Positions 1 to 9,801 are shown, counted from the first letter of the stretch. The stretch: 55,830 nucleotides of DNA from Cyclobacteriaceae bacterium (GCA_019638285.1 JAHBUB010000021.1:1-55830); one strand, 5' to 3'. The notes: generated by a model not told the origin, from the sequence alone. Program-made: numbers and translations.

Positions 1-1
1 G

Positions 2-1159
2 GTATTATTTACCAAAAAAAGGACGATTTCTATAGCCACACTTAAGAAATTGGAGAAAGAGCTTATTGATTATGACTTAGCCCATGAGCTTACCATTGTT
101 TATAAGTCGTTGAAAAAGATTCATATTAATAGTTCTGATCATTTCACCTATTCGCAACTTTATAATAGACATGTGGCCTACATGTTGGCTGTTGACAAGG
201 CGGAGGATTTGTTGGCTGAATACTTCAAGAAGTATGGAAGCTACATGTTATCGGCTGAAGAAAACGAAAAATTGGGACTTATTCTTCTTATGAAGGAGAT
301 GCAAAACGTGGCTCATTTGTATGACTCTCATCGGCTATATGTATATCAAAGCTGTATGCTCATTCACCATAGGCTTTTCGTGGAACCAGATGATACAATG
401 GAGGGGGAGTCTATTGAGGATATATTTGATCGCGTTCAGAAAGTTTTTGATAGTTATAAACTTGATCCGCTTTACTTTCATCTCAATCTTGTCTTTGAAT
501 TTCTTAAGTTGGAGTATTACAATCATTACAAGGTATACAAGGAGGCGGAAAAGTATTTTGAGGAAGTAAATGATGCCATTACTAATTTGTTGGTGAACTA
601 CCCCAACTATACCTTTTCTACTCAGGTATTGATTTCAAAAATGGAAAGAAGTTTAAGATTGGGTACGGAGGAGGAGTTGTATGCAGAAAACGAAAGCTTA
701 TTTATTGATTTTGAGCCTGATCCTCTGGATGTCCCCAGGCATACCATTTATATGATGTATCGGGCACTATCCAGTTATTACGTAGGAAAGTATGAGGAGG
801 CAGCAAAAATAATTAATGGATTATTGAATGAAGTAAGCTTAAAGAAATATCCTTTCGCTCAAATGGAAGTAAAAACTCTACTCGCTCTTCAGTATTGTAT
901 GCTAAATGATTTTGAATTGTTCAATCAATTGGCCAATAGCATTCAGCGGCAGATCAGGATGTTTGGAAAACATGCGTGTGAAAATATTCTGCTTTTTATA
1001 AAGATTTTGAGAATAGCAGTAAGTGAGTCTAAAAAGGACAAGAAAGAGAAAATCACTTCGTTGATCCCTAAATTACAGGCTGTGAAGGTTACCTATTATG
1101 CGCCTACCACAATGATCAAGATGGATGAAAAGTTTATAAAAAAACTTATTTCTCTCTAA
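2..1159 (+). CDS. Helical, possibly TPR-like protein, 5' end outside window
   Basis: The reading frame is open to the first base of the window, so the start lies upstream. The nearest start-like codon, a TTG at 50, is probably internal. The visible 385 or so residues are rich in Leu, Tyr, Glu and Lys and look like paired amphipathic helices, as in TPR-type scaffolds (for example a stretch around 760-830 reading ALSSYYVGKYEEAAKIINGL). No catalytic motif, signal peptide or membrane segment is visible in this part. It ends 2 bases before the stop of the convergent response regulator. Function unknown; a regulatory or scaffold role is possible but not shown. Confidence 0.75.
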   Translation, partial: VLFTKKRTISIATLKKLEKELIDYDLAHELTIVYKSLKKIHINSSDHFTYSQLYNRHVAYMLAVDKAEDLLAEYFKKYGSYMLSAEENEKLGLILLMKEMQNVAHLYDSHRLYVYQSCMLIHHRLFVEPDDTMEGESIEDIFDRVQKVFDSYKLDPLYFHLNLVFEFLKLEYYNHYKVYKEAEKYFEEVNDAITNLLVNYPNYTFSTQVLISKMERSLRLGTEEELYAENESLFIDFEPDPLDVPRHTIYMMYRALSSYYVGKYEEAAKIINGLLNEVSLKKYPFAQMEVKTLLALQYCMLNDFELFNQLANSIQRQIRMFGKHACENILLFIKILRIAVSESKKDKKEKITSLIPKLQAVKVTYYAPTTMIKMDEKFIKKLISL

Positions 1160-1161
1160 AC

Positions 1162-1569
1162 TCAAATGTCAATGTTCTGAATGCTTTCGTGAGAAAGTGG
1201 CTTATTAAGATAGAGCTTTACGTTGCCGTATTTTTTCGCACGATCCGAATCCTGCGGATTAATAGAAGACGTGAGCATTATTATTTTGCAGGTTTTCTTT
1301 GTTTTATTTGAGAGCTTTTCGAATTCATCCAGAAACTGAAAGCCATCCATTAGAGGCATGTCAATGTCTAAAAAAATTACATCTGGAAGCACCTCATCTG
1401 CAATTTCCAATTTCTCCATGTTTCGCAAAAACTCGATTGCGCTTTTGGCCCCAGTGTGGGTATAAATATTTTTTGTAAGAGCTGCTGCTTCAATCATTTT
1501 CTGATTAATGAGATTATCAATCTCATTATCATCAATAAGCATAACCGTACGGTACTTTCTAGCAGCCAT
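1162..1569 (-). CDS. Single-domain response regulator (receiver domain only)
   Basis: This 135-residue protein is a stand-alone REC domain. The acidic pocket is Asp13-Asp14 (MLIDDNE), the phospho-acceptor is Asp68 (FLDIDMP), the switch Thr is Thr100 (MLTSS) and the invariant Lys is Lys123 (LNKP). No output domain follows, so it probably passes phosphate or signals by protein contact, like the Rcp1/CheY-like regulators common in Bacteroidota. It starts with ATG and ends tail-to-tail with the partial helical gene. No histidine kinase is adjacent, so its partner cannot be named. Confidence 0.93.
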   Translation of the reverse strand: MAARKYRTVMLIDDNEIDNLINQKMIEAAALTKNIYTHTGAKSAIEFLRNMEKLEIADEVLPDVIFLDIDMPLMDGFQFLDEFEKLSNKTKKTCKIIMLTSSINPQDSDRAKKYGNVKLYLNKPLSHESIQNIDI

Positions 1570-1624
1570 TTTGAAAAAATTTAATCAACCAATGTAATCT
1601 TAAAGGCTTGGATTTCCAACGGTG

Positions 1625-3166
1625 TTAAATATCGAATTTGATCCCCTGAGCAAGTGGAAGGTCATTTCCAAAATTGATCGTATTGGTCTGTCTTCTCATA
1701 TACACCTTCCATGCATCAGACCCGGACTCTCGACCACCCCCTGTTTCTTTTTCGCCACCAAAGGCGCCTCCAATTTCGGCACCAGATGTACCAATATTTA
1801 CGTTTGCTATTCCGCAGTCAGAGCCTGAATGCGCAAGAAACTGCTCCATCTCTTGAAGATTGTTAGTCATAATGGCTGATGATAAACCTTGTTTTACACC
1901 ATTTTGATAACCAATTGCCTCCCTCATATCCTTATACCTGATAAGATAAAGGATGGGTGCGAAAGTTTCATCTTGAACAATTTGATAGCTGTTTTTTACT
2001 TCAGCAATTACAGGCTTTACATAACACCCTGATTCGTAACCTTTACCCTTGAGTACACCTCCACTAACCACAAATGTGCCTCCTTCGCTTTTTACTTTTT
2101 TAAGGGCTGCCTGATAAAGTTTTACAGCTTGTTTATCTATCAATGGCCCAACATGGTTTTCCTGGTTTAAAGGATTGCCAATTTTTAACTTTCCATAAGC
2201 ATTTTTTAATCGCTGCTTCACTTCATCATAAATTTTGTCATGAATAATGAGGCGCCTGGTAGAAGTACAACGTTGGCCGGCAGTACCTACCGCCCCAAAC
2301 AAGGCTCCCCGTATCGCTATATCGAGATTGGCATTCTCAGAAATAATGATGGCATTGTTTCCGCCAAGTTCTAAAAGTGATTTTCCAAGTCGCTCCGCAA
2401 CAGATTTTGCTACTGCCTTGCCCATTCTAATAGAGCCAGTAGCGGATACCAATGATACCTTTTCTGATGACGCCATCAGTTGCCCAATTTTGTAATCACC
2501 GTTTACTAGGCATGAAACGCCTTCAGGGATATTATTTTTTCTGAATACTTCACTTGTAATATTTTGACAGGCAATTCCACACAAAGGAGCTTTCTCACTT
2601 GGTTTCCAAATGCAGGTATCTCCGCATACCCAGGCAATCATGGTATTCCATGACCACACTGCTACAGGAAAATTAAAAGCTGAGATAATCCCAACTACTC
2701 CCAGTGGATGATATTGCTCATACATTCTGTGATTCGGTCTCTCAGAATGCATGGTGAGGCCATTTAATTGACGGGATAATCCCACGGCAAAGTCGCAGAT
2801 ATCAATCATCTCTTGCACTTCTCCTAAACCCTCCTGATAGGATTTGCCCATTTCATAAGAAACCAACTTACCCAGCGGCTCTTTGTATTTTCGAAGTGCA
2901 ACTCCGATTTGCCGCACTATCTCACCTCTTCTCGGAGCGGGAACCATACGCCATTCCTCAAATGCAGACTGTGCTTGCTTTACTACTTTTTCGAAATTTT
3001 TTGAATCGCATGATTTCACCTTGCCTATGAGCTTGCCATCTGCAGGTGAATAGGATTCCAAGACGGGCCCTTGTGTATTGATCCACTTTTGTCCTGTGGA
3101 AACACCTGGGTTACTCGCCTTTATGCCTAATGTTTTTAATGCTTCTTTAATTCCGAAATTCTTCAT
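1625..3166 (-). CDS. Aldehyde dehydrogenase, ALDH7 (alpha-aminoadipic semialdehyde dehydrogenase) type
   Basis: A full-length 513-residue NAD(P)-dependent aldehyde dehydrogenase. The catalytic Cys300 sits in GQRCTST, the general-base Glu266 in LLELGGNNA, and the nucleotide-binding region has FNFPVAVWSWN and WKPSEKAP. The overall pattern (MYEQYHPLGVVGIISAFNFP, then GGAFGGEKETGGGRESGSDA near the C terminus) matches the antiquitin/ALDH7 family, whose members oxidise alpha-aminoadipic semialdehyde in lysine breakdown. The exact substrate is inferred from family only. It has no signal peptide and should be cytosolic. It stands alone between the response regulator and the HtrA gene, with no other lysine-pathway genes in view. 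Confidence 0.9.
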   Translation of the reverse strand: MKNFGIKEALKTLGIKASNPGVSTGQKWINTQGPVLESYSPADGKLIGKVKSCDSKNFEKVVKQAQSAFEEWRMVPAPRRGEIVRQIGVALRKYKEPLGKLVSYEMGKSYQEGLGEVQEMIDICDFAVGLSRQLNGLTMHSERPNHRMYEQYHPLGVVGIISAFNFPVAVWSWNTMIAWVCGDTCIWKPSEKAPLCGIACQNITSEVFRKNNIPEGVSCLVNGDYKIGQLMASSEKVSLVSATGSIRMGKAVAKSVAERLGKSLLELGGNNAIIISENANLDIAIRGALFGAVGTAGQRCTSTRRLIIHDKIYDEVKQRLKNAYGKLKIGNPLNQENHVGPLIDKQAVKLYQAALKKVKSEGGTFVVSGGVLKGKGYESGCYVKPVIAEVKNSYQIVQDETFAPILYLIRYKDMREAIGYQNGVKQGLSSAIMTNNLQEMEQFLAHSGSDCGIANVNIGTSGAEIGGAFGGEKETGGGRESGSDAWKVYMRRQTNTINFGNDLPLAQGIKFDI

Positions 3167-3245
3167 GTCTTATTTTTAAGAAACGCAAAGTTAGTCATGA
3201 TTTTTAAAACCTTTAAGTGATGTACGGAATATTCAGTGAATTGAT

Positions 3246-4679
3246 TTACCAATCCACTCCATAAACTTCCTTTTCATTTTTAGAATAGATACCCTCCACC
3301 AAAATTCCTCCGGTTTTAAAGCCCAATGTGCGGTTGAGATCTTCCACATTATCAATAGGCACTTTATCAATATGGGTAATAATGAACCCTTCCTTTATTC
3401 CTGCTTTTTTCCATTTTCCATCGGTCAAATGGCTGATTAGGATACCTCCATCGATATTCAATTTTGTCAGATTGTGATAGGGGATATCTTCGAAAGTGGC
3501 GCCTTCCAACTCATGCGCTACCTTTATTGCTTCTACCTTGTCTGAGCCTTCAAAATTTTTCAATGTAGTTCGGACAGATTTTGTTTCTCCGTCACGCATA
3601 AACGTAACAGTAATGGATTGTCCAGGGCGGTTGCGTGCTACCCATTCCTGCAATTCAGAAACACTGTTTACAACATGACTATCAATGGCAATAATTACAT
3701 CACCCGTAGTCATTCCCGCTTCTTCTGCGGCACTATTTTGGTTTACATGAGTAACATAAACACCTTGCACCACATCGAGACTACGATTTTCAGCAAGTTC
3801 TGCAGAAACATCTATTATTTGCACACCAAGCAACCCACGTTGAACGACACCAAACTCTAGTAAATCATCCACTATTTTTTTCACAAGCGACACCGGTATT
3901 GCAAATGAGTATCCTGCATAATTTCCAGTGGATGTGGCAATTGCTGAATTGATTCCAATAAGTTCGCCTTTCAAATTAACCAAAGCTCCACCGCTGTTTC
4001 CAGGATTCACAGCAGCATCTGTTTGGATAAATGACTCTACCTGAAGATTATTACGGTCACGAAGTATTCCAATGTTGCGTGCCTTGGCACTGACAATTCC
4101 TGCGGTAACCGTTGAATTTAGGTCGAAGGGATTTCCAATTGCCAAAACCCATTCCCCAGGTGTAATGAGGTCTGAATTGCCATATTTTACAAATGGAAGA
4201 TTTCTAGCTTTGATTTTCAAAAGTGCCAGGTCTGTGCTTGGATCTTTTCCAATGATCTTGGCATAAAATCGCTGATTGTTGTTCATTACCACTTCGATTT
4301 GAGTCGCTTCTTCGATGACATGGTTGTTGGTTACGATGTAACCATCATCAGTAAGAATAACTCCCGAGCCCGAAGATCTTGCGGGTGGATTTAGATACTG
4401 TTTAAGTGGGTTGAGACTAAATTCTCCGGAGCCATAAGTGGTGCGGATGTGGACCACGGCAGGCGTTATCTGTCTGGCAGCTTCTCCGAAATTAAATCCT
4501 TTTGTGAATTTGGCGGTTGAATCCTCCAGATAATTTACAAAAGCTGTTTTTTGTTTCTCCTGGATTGAAGTGTAGGAAGGATTGAGTACATCAATGTAGC
4601 GGATGGTAAATATAACACCTATCGAAGCCCCTATGAATGCGGAAATAATAACAGTAAGGATCAGCAGCGAACGTTTCAT
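3246..4679 (-). CDS. HtrA/DegP-like periplasmic serine protease, first copy
   Basis: A trypsin-like serine protease with an N-terminal membrane anchor or signal (MKRSLLILTVIISAFIGASI). The triad is His120 (NNHVIEE), Asp150 (DPSTDLALLK) and Ser229 (NPGNSGGAL). Two PDZ regions follow, at about 285-375 (RGLLGVQIIDV) and about 400-475; the second is divergent. It should degrade or refold damaged envelope proteins. The start is ATG at 4679; a GTG two codons upstream is less likely. A paralogue of similar layout lies at 14669-16099. The Hsp20 gene lies just upstream, separated by a terminator, so the two are not one transcript by read-through alone. Confidence 0.93.
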   Translation of the reverse strand: MKRSLLILTVIISAFIGASIGVIFTIRYIDVLNPSYTSIQEKQKTAFVNYLEDSTAKFTKGFNFGEAARQITPAVVHIRTTYGSGEFSLNPLKQYLNPPARSSGSGVILTDDGYIVTNNHVIEEATQIEVVMNNNQRFYAKIIGKDPSTDLALLKIKARNLPFVKYGNSDLITPGEWVLAIGNPFDLNSTVTAGIVSAKARNIGILRDRNNLQVESFIQTDAAVNPGNSGGALVNLKGELIGINSAIATSTGNYAGYSFAIPVSLVKKIVDDLLEFGVVQRGLLGVQIIDVSAELAENRSLDVVQGVYVTHVNQNSAAEEAGMTTGDVIIAIDSHVVNSVSELQEWVARNRPGQSITVTFMRDGETKSVRTTLKNFEGSDKVEAIKVAHELEGATFEDIPYHNLTKLNIDGGILISHLTDGKWKKAGIKEGFIITHIDKVPIDNVEDLNRTLGFKTGGILVEGIYSKNEKEVYGVDW

Positions 4680-4758
4680 TGGCACTAGGTATTAGGGTTA
4701 ACTACCAGCTTACCTAAAGGTAACGCTAATATCAGGAATAAAGGTAGCCTTAAAAACA

Positions 4759-4792
4759 AAAATGCCCCATGCACATGTGCAAGAGGCATTTT
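4759..4792 (-). terminator. Rho-independent terminator of the hsp20 gene
   Basis: Perfect 8-base arms AAAATGCC (4759-4766) and GGCATTTT (4785-4792) enclose a second palindrome, GCACATGTGC (4771-4780). On the minus strand the stem is followed by a T-rich run, as expected 24 bases after the hsp20 stop codon. Confidence 0.75.
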
Positions 4793-4815
4793 AACCAACC
4801 CCACTTACTTCCTTA

Positions 4816-5244
4816 TTAATTTACTTTGATGCTTGTCTTCAAGAGTTTCTTTTCATCTTTTGGAATGGTAAGTTCCAAAATACCGTTGTTATATTTCGCA
4901 TCAATTTTATCTGAATTTACACTTTCGGGCAATGTAAAAGAACGACTGAATGACCCATAACGAGTTTCAATAGAATGGTAGTCTTTTTCATTTTTCTCAG
5001 TGGAGAATTTGCGCTCGCCACTTATGGTCAAGTAGTTGTCGTTGACTTCTACGTTGAAATCCTCTTTTTTCATACCTGGTACTTCCACATGAAGTTCAAA
5101 AGCTTTTTCGCCTTCTATAACGTCCACTTTGGGAACGAAGGTACTTTGCCCAGAACGCTGCATTGAATCATTGAAGAACCTATCAATCAGGTTGCTGAAA
5201 GAGGTGGGCGTAAAATCATTGGGGTTATAACGAATGATACTCAT
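4816..5244 (-). CDS. Small heat shock protein, Hsp20/alpha-crystallin family
   Basis: A 142-residue ATP-independent holdase chaperone. The alpha-crystallin domain runs from about residue 35 to 135. It begins with the VDVIEGEKAFELHVEVPGM strand pair, has the Y-G-S-F-SRSFTLPE segment in the middle and ends with the family motif NGILELTIPK. The N terminus (IRYNPNDFTPTSFSNLIDRF) is the usual short flexible arm that takes part in oligomers. It is monocistronic: its own promoter-like sequence lies upstream and a terminator downstream. Length and start (ATG) are typical. Confidence 0.96.
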   Translation of the reverse strand: MSIIRYNPNDFTPTSFSNLIDRFFNDSMQRSGQSTFVPKVDVIEGEKAFELHVEVPGMKKEDFNVEVNDNYLTISGERKFSTEKNEKDYHSIETRYGSFSRSFTLPESVNSDKIDAKYNNGILELTIPKDEKKLLKTSIKVN

Positions 5245-5300
5245 AACTTTAATTTTTTAGTGGTTAAACAATCAGTTTTAAACTCACGAATCATACTATT

Positions 5301-5330
5301 GAAAAGTATGCCGAAGGGTTTTTAACCAAA
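5301..5330 (-). promoter_or_regulatory. Bacteroidota-type promoter for the hsp20 gene
   Basis: On the minus strand TTTGG (5326-5330) is followed, with 18 bases between its TTG and the -7 box, by TACTTTTC (5301-5308). This is one mismatch from the Bacteroidota consensus -33 TTG / -7 TAnnTTTG and lies about 57 bases upstream of the hsp20 ATG. Confidence 0.45.
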
Positions 5331-5339
5331 AACTACGCC

Positions 5340-5387
5340 ATAATGTCTTAATTGAATATGAGAAAATCTCACATATCAAGACATTAT
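5340..5387. repeat. Inverted repeat between the CHAT gene and hsp20
   Basis: Perfect 10-base arms ATAATGTCTT (5340-5349) and AAGACATTAT (5378-5387) are separated by 28 bases that can pair further (TGAGA with TCTCA). It lies 15 bases past the stop of the CHAT-domain gene and just upstream of the hsp20 promoter. There is no T run, so it could be a terminator of the CHAT gene that lacks a U tract, or an operator for hsp20. It does not match CIRCE. Confidence 0.55.
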
Positions 5388-5401
5388 GACATGACATTAA
5401 G

Positions 5402-8400
5402 CTATTCTGGAGGGTGGTCTAGCCCTATCATCATGAAGGCTCCCCAATAAATTGGATCTGGGTATTCTGTTCTAAGTTCCTTTTTGGCCTCGGTAAAGGA
5501 CTGTCGAAGGTTGCCCGTGGTTAGCCACTTTCGATAAAAATTGAGAATGAGTTTTTGAGTGGCCGTATCATCTACTTTAAACATACTCATGATTAAGGTC
5601 TTGGCGCCAGCTACAAGAAAAGCACGCTGCAATCCATATACTCCCTCTCCGTTTGAGATCTCTCCAAGCCCTGTTTCACAAGCACTCAAAACGACAAGAT
5701 CGGTTTTGTCCAAATTTAGATTCATGGCTTCATAGGCGGTAAGTATGCCGTTTTCTATGTTGTAATTGTATTTAGTCTTATCAAGTAGATCACCGGCACC
5801 TTTTAACAATAGCCCCGTCTTTAATAAAGGGTTCTCTGCCTGCTCTGCTTCATTCTCGGTAATTAAATTGCTCGTGTTGATGTCGGGAGTGTAGAAACCG
5901 TGAGTAGCAATATGAAATATTTTCGGGCTGTTCACTTCCTTCACTTGCTCTTCAGTAGCTGCTTTTTCGGTATACTCAGAAGTTTCCCATCCTTGGTTGT
6001 TTAGTAGCACCTGAAGCTGAGCCACCTCTTTTTCTGTTCCTGGTAACGCAGAGACATTTCCGGTAGAGGCAGAGGCATAGAAAGTGGGATTACCAAAGAT
6101 GGCAGCAGTATTAGATGTTCCTTCAACTCTGGACTTAATTTTTCTTAAGTAAAGATCTTTTGTGTTGCTTACAATCACAATGTTAGAGTTATCGATCACA
6201 TATTTTCCATCAGGTGTTGGAATGGCCTCTAGGTTGATTTGATTGTAAACTCCATCTGGCGAAAGGAAAAGGGTTGAGTATTGTCCAATGCTACTTTGGA
6301 TAGGTTCCCAAAAGACCCCATAAGAATATTGATCCGCAATTCTTCCTACAATACTGTTTCTGTAGTATTTAAAGAAACGAGTTTCCATATTAAGACCTTG
6401 AGGTAACTCTACGGATTTTGGTCGGGCGTTATCATTTCTAAGGTACAGGGCTACATAGATGACGGAATCGGTGAAAATGTGATCGAAGTACCTATATCTC
6501 ACCATCTCCATGGCTATATCATTTTTACCTAATGACTTCTGTACATTTTCATAAGTGATGCGTTTATTTTCAAAATCCTGACTAAAGAGCTCTGACTTTT
6601 CACTCAACTGTTTTTCCAGCTTTTCTACTTCACCACCCAAAGCAACAGGATCAATTCCATTTTCCACCAATTGTTGTGTGCTCATAGACAAGGCATTGGT
6701 GAGAAGCTCCTTTTTTTGCATCCAATCATTATAACTTGCTTTTAGGATTTCGTCCTCGCTGTTGAGAATGCGCTCCTTCATTTTAATGGAAGAGCTTAAG
6801 AGGAGTGCTTTGGTGAGCAGTTGATAGTTGTACACCTTTCCGCTGAGATCTTTGAAATCATCAAGGTGACCAAAGGCGAGTGTATTGTAAAACTCAAAAT
6901 CGGATTTTATTGTATTCCAATATTTTGCTTTTTCCCCTTCACTTAAAGCAGGGAAATACCTTTTTATGAAATCTTCATAATTACTAAGCGCCTCCTCTAT
7001 GTTCTTTTTCGCCCGTTTGTAGTCTTTCTTCATGTAATAAACTTTGGCAAGTTTTGATAGTACTTTCACATACTCGGGATGTGACTTATTAAACGAACGC
7101 TCGTAGATGTCTTTAGATTGATTATAAAAATCTTCAGCCTTGTTAAAGTTTTTTATTTGATAATAGACATCGCCAGTCAGCGAATAAATACTGGCAGCAT
7201 TGATATTGTTTTTCGATCCTGTTTTGGTCCTCCAAATATTTTCCGCTTGTGTTAATGAGCTGAAAGCGATGTCATATTTCTTTTGTGAGATATTTGAGAC
7301 CGCTACATTTTTTAAAATGTCTGCATATTGTGGGTTTTCTTTCCCCAGCTTAGCTCCCATAATGTCCCTTGCCTCTAGCAAAAGCTTTTCTACCACAGCA
7401 GGGTTATCTCCTTTGTAAAATTTGATCAGTGCCAGTTGCGACAATGATTTTGCTACCTCTACATGGTCTCTGCCGAATTGCTTTTCCTGACTCTCCAAAG
7501 CCCGTTGTATGAAGGTTTCGGCCTTTCCATAATCACCGATGGTGTAATAGATATCGCTCAATAATTTTTGTGTAGGGGCTGTTTTAGTAGACTTTTCACC
7601 ATAAACATCTCTTGCTACCCCATTTACGCGAAGGGCTATTTTTTCCGCATCGGTATAGTTACCTTCTGCAAGGGTGAGACTTCCCATGTTTACCAATGGA
7701 TCAATTAATCTTATGGAGTTGGCGCCATATAGCTTTTCATATTCGCTAATGAGATTTACCAGTAATTTTTTGGTAACAGAATACTTACCCAGCTGAATAA
7801 ATAGGCTGGAAAGCTCTTTGGCAGTACTCAACTCATCAATTCCTGCTACGTCAGATCTGGAAATCAATTTTGCGGATCGATCCAATGCGCTCTGTGCCTC
7901 ATCGAACATCCCCTTGATACCAAACAAAGTGGCTTGTGTTTCAATCGCGCTGATCAGGTATATTTTTTTGTCGTTATCTTTTCTAAAATTCTCGAGAATG
8001 CTAAGTGATTTGTTAATATTTTCCTCCGCTTTTTCGTAGGCTCCGAGTTTAATTTGAAGCTTGGCAATTTGGTCGAGTTCGACACCATACTGATAATCCT
8101 GATCACTATACTTTGATCTTGAAACATCGGATGCCTTATCAAGTGCTGTAGTAGCTTCTTTATACTTGTCCGTAAGCTCATACAAGGCGGCCATGTGGTT
8201 TAAAATATCAAGATGGTCGGTGTGCCAAGCACCAATTTCCTTTTCAACTACGTTTTCAAAACTTTCTTTATAAATGGTTGTTGCTTCGGCCAAATTATTG
8301 GTGTTATCAACATAAAAATTGGCCAAATGGATTCTGGCAAGATGAGTCAATGGAGCATTCTCACCGTACAATTCTTTTTTAATCTCAATAATAGAGTTGA

Positions 8401-9622
8401 GATACCCTTCTGCATTTTTATATTTTTTTTGCTCTATAGCAAGGTCATAAAGAAACTCCGTTATTCGAACTGTAGTCACATTATTTCGCGGCAAGCCGGA
8501 TGTATTGGCAAGCATATTCATCGCATCGCTCTCCAGGTTGCGCGTTTTATCTTTGTTTTTTTTCGCATCAAAGTCAACGGCTTTTAAACGAGCCGTATAA
8601 ATGCTACTTTTTTCAAAATTGCTGTTGATCATCTTTTCAAACTCCAACTTGGTGTTTAAGTAACGGGCAGAGCTGCTACCCCCCAACAGCTGTTTTAGGT
8701 ATTCTTCATAAAGCTCAACGGCAACATAATGAGAAGCCTCATAATGTGCTTTTAATGAGTTAAGTGAACGACTAAAATCCAATTCCTTTGGCAGGCTACT
8801 CTCAAGACCATTTGCTACGAGCATCTTTGCATGGTACAATTGATTCTTTATGTAGGCCATGGATGTGCTACTAAGATTCTTATTTATCCAATTGGCAGCA
8901 TTTTCAAATAACAAATCTGCGTTTTTTACATCTCCCTTGTCCCCAGTCACTTTGGCTTGGAGGGTAGCCCATTGCGCATATTCATTGAATCTCTTTTCAA
9001 CCTCCTCCGAACTTAACTTTCTGCTTTTGAGATTTCCATTGTCATCCACATATGCCTCTTGGCGCAGTGCCTTGCCAGAATAATATGCTTCGTAATTTTT
9101 TAGTATATCAAGTGATTCGTTATAAAATCCTTGTCCTGCTAATGCCTCTGCTTTTTGTAAACTCCATTGTGCCTCTGTTTGCTTATCAAATTCGGCCACT
9201 TTATCCAGAATGGCTTTCGATTTTTCCAAATATTCGTTGGCCTGACGGTAGGCTTCATTTAGGTTGTACAATGTGGAAATATCCAATAACAATAAACCAT
9301 GCTTTTTACTCTCCTCCTGATTGATTGCGATGCTTGCACTAACGGCATTCTTAATATTGGTTTCAAAATCATACACTTGGCCTGCAGCCAACTTATATTT
9401 GGCTAAAAGTGTAAAGTATGTGGGTGTATATTCATTTTGTTTACCTAGTTTTTTGGTCACTTTCTTGTTGAATTTCGCTAAAAACTTATTGGCTTTTGTG
9501 TAATCACCAACAGTATAGGCAGCCTCAGCCTTTCCAATCATTTTGTCCCATTTACTCTGTGCAAATGTGATCTGACCTGCAAGAAGGAGAATAATAAGTA
9601 AAACGCCTGTTTTGTTAATCAT
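5402..9622 (-). CDS. Secreted TPR-CHAT protein (caspase-like fold)
   Basis: A 1406-residue protein with a clear signal peptide (first 21 residues, ending TFAQ), so it should act in the periplasm or at the cell surface. Residues of about 30-940 are a long array of TPR-like helix pairs (repeats of the type ...YGKAETFIQRALESQEKQFG). The C-terminal region of about 340 residues is a CHAT domain with the caspase-type dyad in place: His1241 in HIATHGFY and Cys1315 in LSACETGLG. The usual C-terminal AFLVAGAKTLIMSMFKVDD and YWGAFMMIG motifs are also there. Residues 930-1100 are helical, probably coiled coil. It stands alone. Substrate unknown; peptidase activity is inferred from the intact dyad. Confidence 0.92.
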   Translation of the reverse strand: MINKTGVLLIILLLAGQITFAQSKWDKMIGKAEAAYTVGDYTKANKFLAKFNKKVTKKLGKQNEYTPTYFTLLAKYKLAAGQVYDFETNIKNAVSASIAINQEESKKHGLLLLDISTLYNLNEAYRQANEYLEKSKAILDKVAEFDKQTEAQWSLQKAEALAGQGFYNESLDILKNYEAYYSGKALRQEAYVDDNGNLKSRKLSSEEVEKRFNEYAQWATLQAKVTGDKGDVKNADLLFENAANWINKNLSSTSMAYIKNQLYHAKMLVANGLESSLPKELDFSRSLNSLKAHYEASHYVAVELYEEYLKQLLGGSSSARYLNTKLEFEKMINSNFEKSSIYTARLKAVDFDAKKNKDKTRNLESDAMNMLANTSGLPRNNVTTVRITEFLYDLAIEQKKYKNAEGYLNSIIEIKKELYGENAPLTHLARIHLANFYVDNTNNLAEATTIYKESFENVVEKEIGAWHTDHLDILNHMAALYELTDKYKEATTALDKASDVSRSKYSDQDYQYGVELDQIAKLQIKLGAYEKAEENINKSLSILENFRKDNDKKIYLISAIETQATLFGIKGMFDEAQSALDRSAKLISRSDVAGIDELSTAKELSSLFIQLGKYSVTKKLLVNLISEYEKLYGANSIRLIDPLVNMGSLTLAEGNYTDAEKIALRVNGVARDVYGEKSTKTAPTQKLLSDIYYTIGDYGKAETFIQRALESQEKQFGRDHVEVAKSLSQLALIKFYKGDNPAVVEKLLLEARDIMGAKLGKENPQYADILKNVAVSNISQKKYDIAFSSLTQAENIWRTKTGSKNNINAASIYSLTGDVYYQIKNFNKAEDFYNQSKDIYERSFNKSHPEYVKVLSKLAKVYYMKKDYKRAKKNIEEALSNYEDFIKRYFPALSEGEKAKYWNTIKSDFEFYNTLAFGHLDDFKDLSGKVYNYQLLTKALLLSSSIKMKERILNSEDEILKASYNDWMQKKELLTNALSMSTQQLVENGIDPVALGGEVEKLEKQLSEKSELFSQDFENKRITYENVQKSLGKNDIAMEMVRYRYFDHIFTDSVIYVALYLRNDNARPKSVELPQGLNMETRFFKYYRNSIVGRIADQYSYGVFWEPIQSSIGQYSTLFLSPDGVYNQINLEAIPTPDGKYVIDNSNIVIVSNTKDLYLRKIKSRVEGTSNTAAIFGNPTFYASASTGNVSALPGTEKEVAQLQVLLNNQGWETSEYTEKAATEEQVKEVNSPKIFHIATHGFYTPDINTSNLITENEAEQAENPLLKTGLLLKGAGDLLDKTKYNYNIENGILTAYEAMNLNLDKTDLVVLSACETGLGEISNGEGVYGLQRAFLVAGAKTLIMSMFKVDDTATQKLILNFYRKWLTTGNLRQSFTEAKKELRTEYPDPIYWGAFMMIGLDHPPE

Positions 9623-9801
9623 TGAAAAGATTTTACGATTTTAAATTCTAGCGAAGCGATCAATTAGACCTGAATACGCAAATGGACTTTTTGTAAATTT
9701 AAAGTTAATCAAATTCAACCTAATCTTTGCACACTAGGTAAGTGGAAAATGCATTATCAGAATACCATGTGTTCTGTTAACGAAAGAATTGACTTTAGTG
9801 T

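Noticed and set aside
8213-8587. 124-codon open frame antisense to the TPR-CHAT gene
   Set aside because: Fully inside a well-supported gene on the other strand, with no domain or start context.
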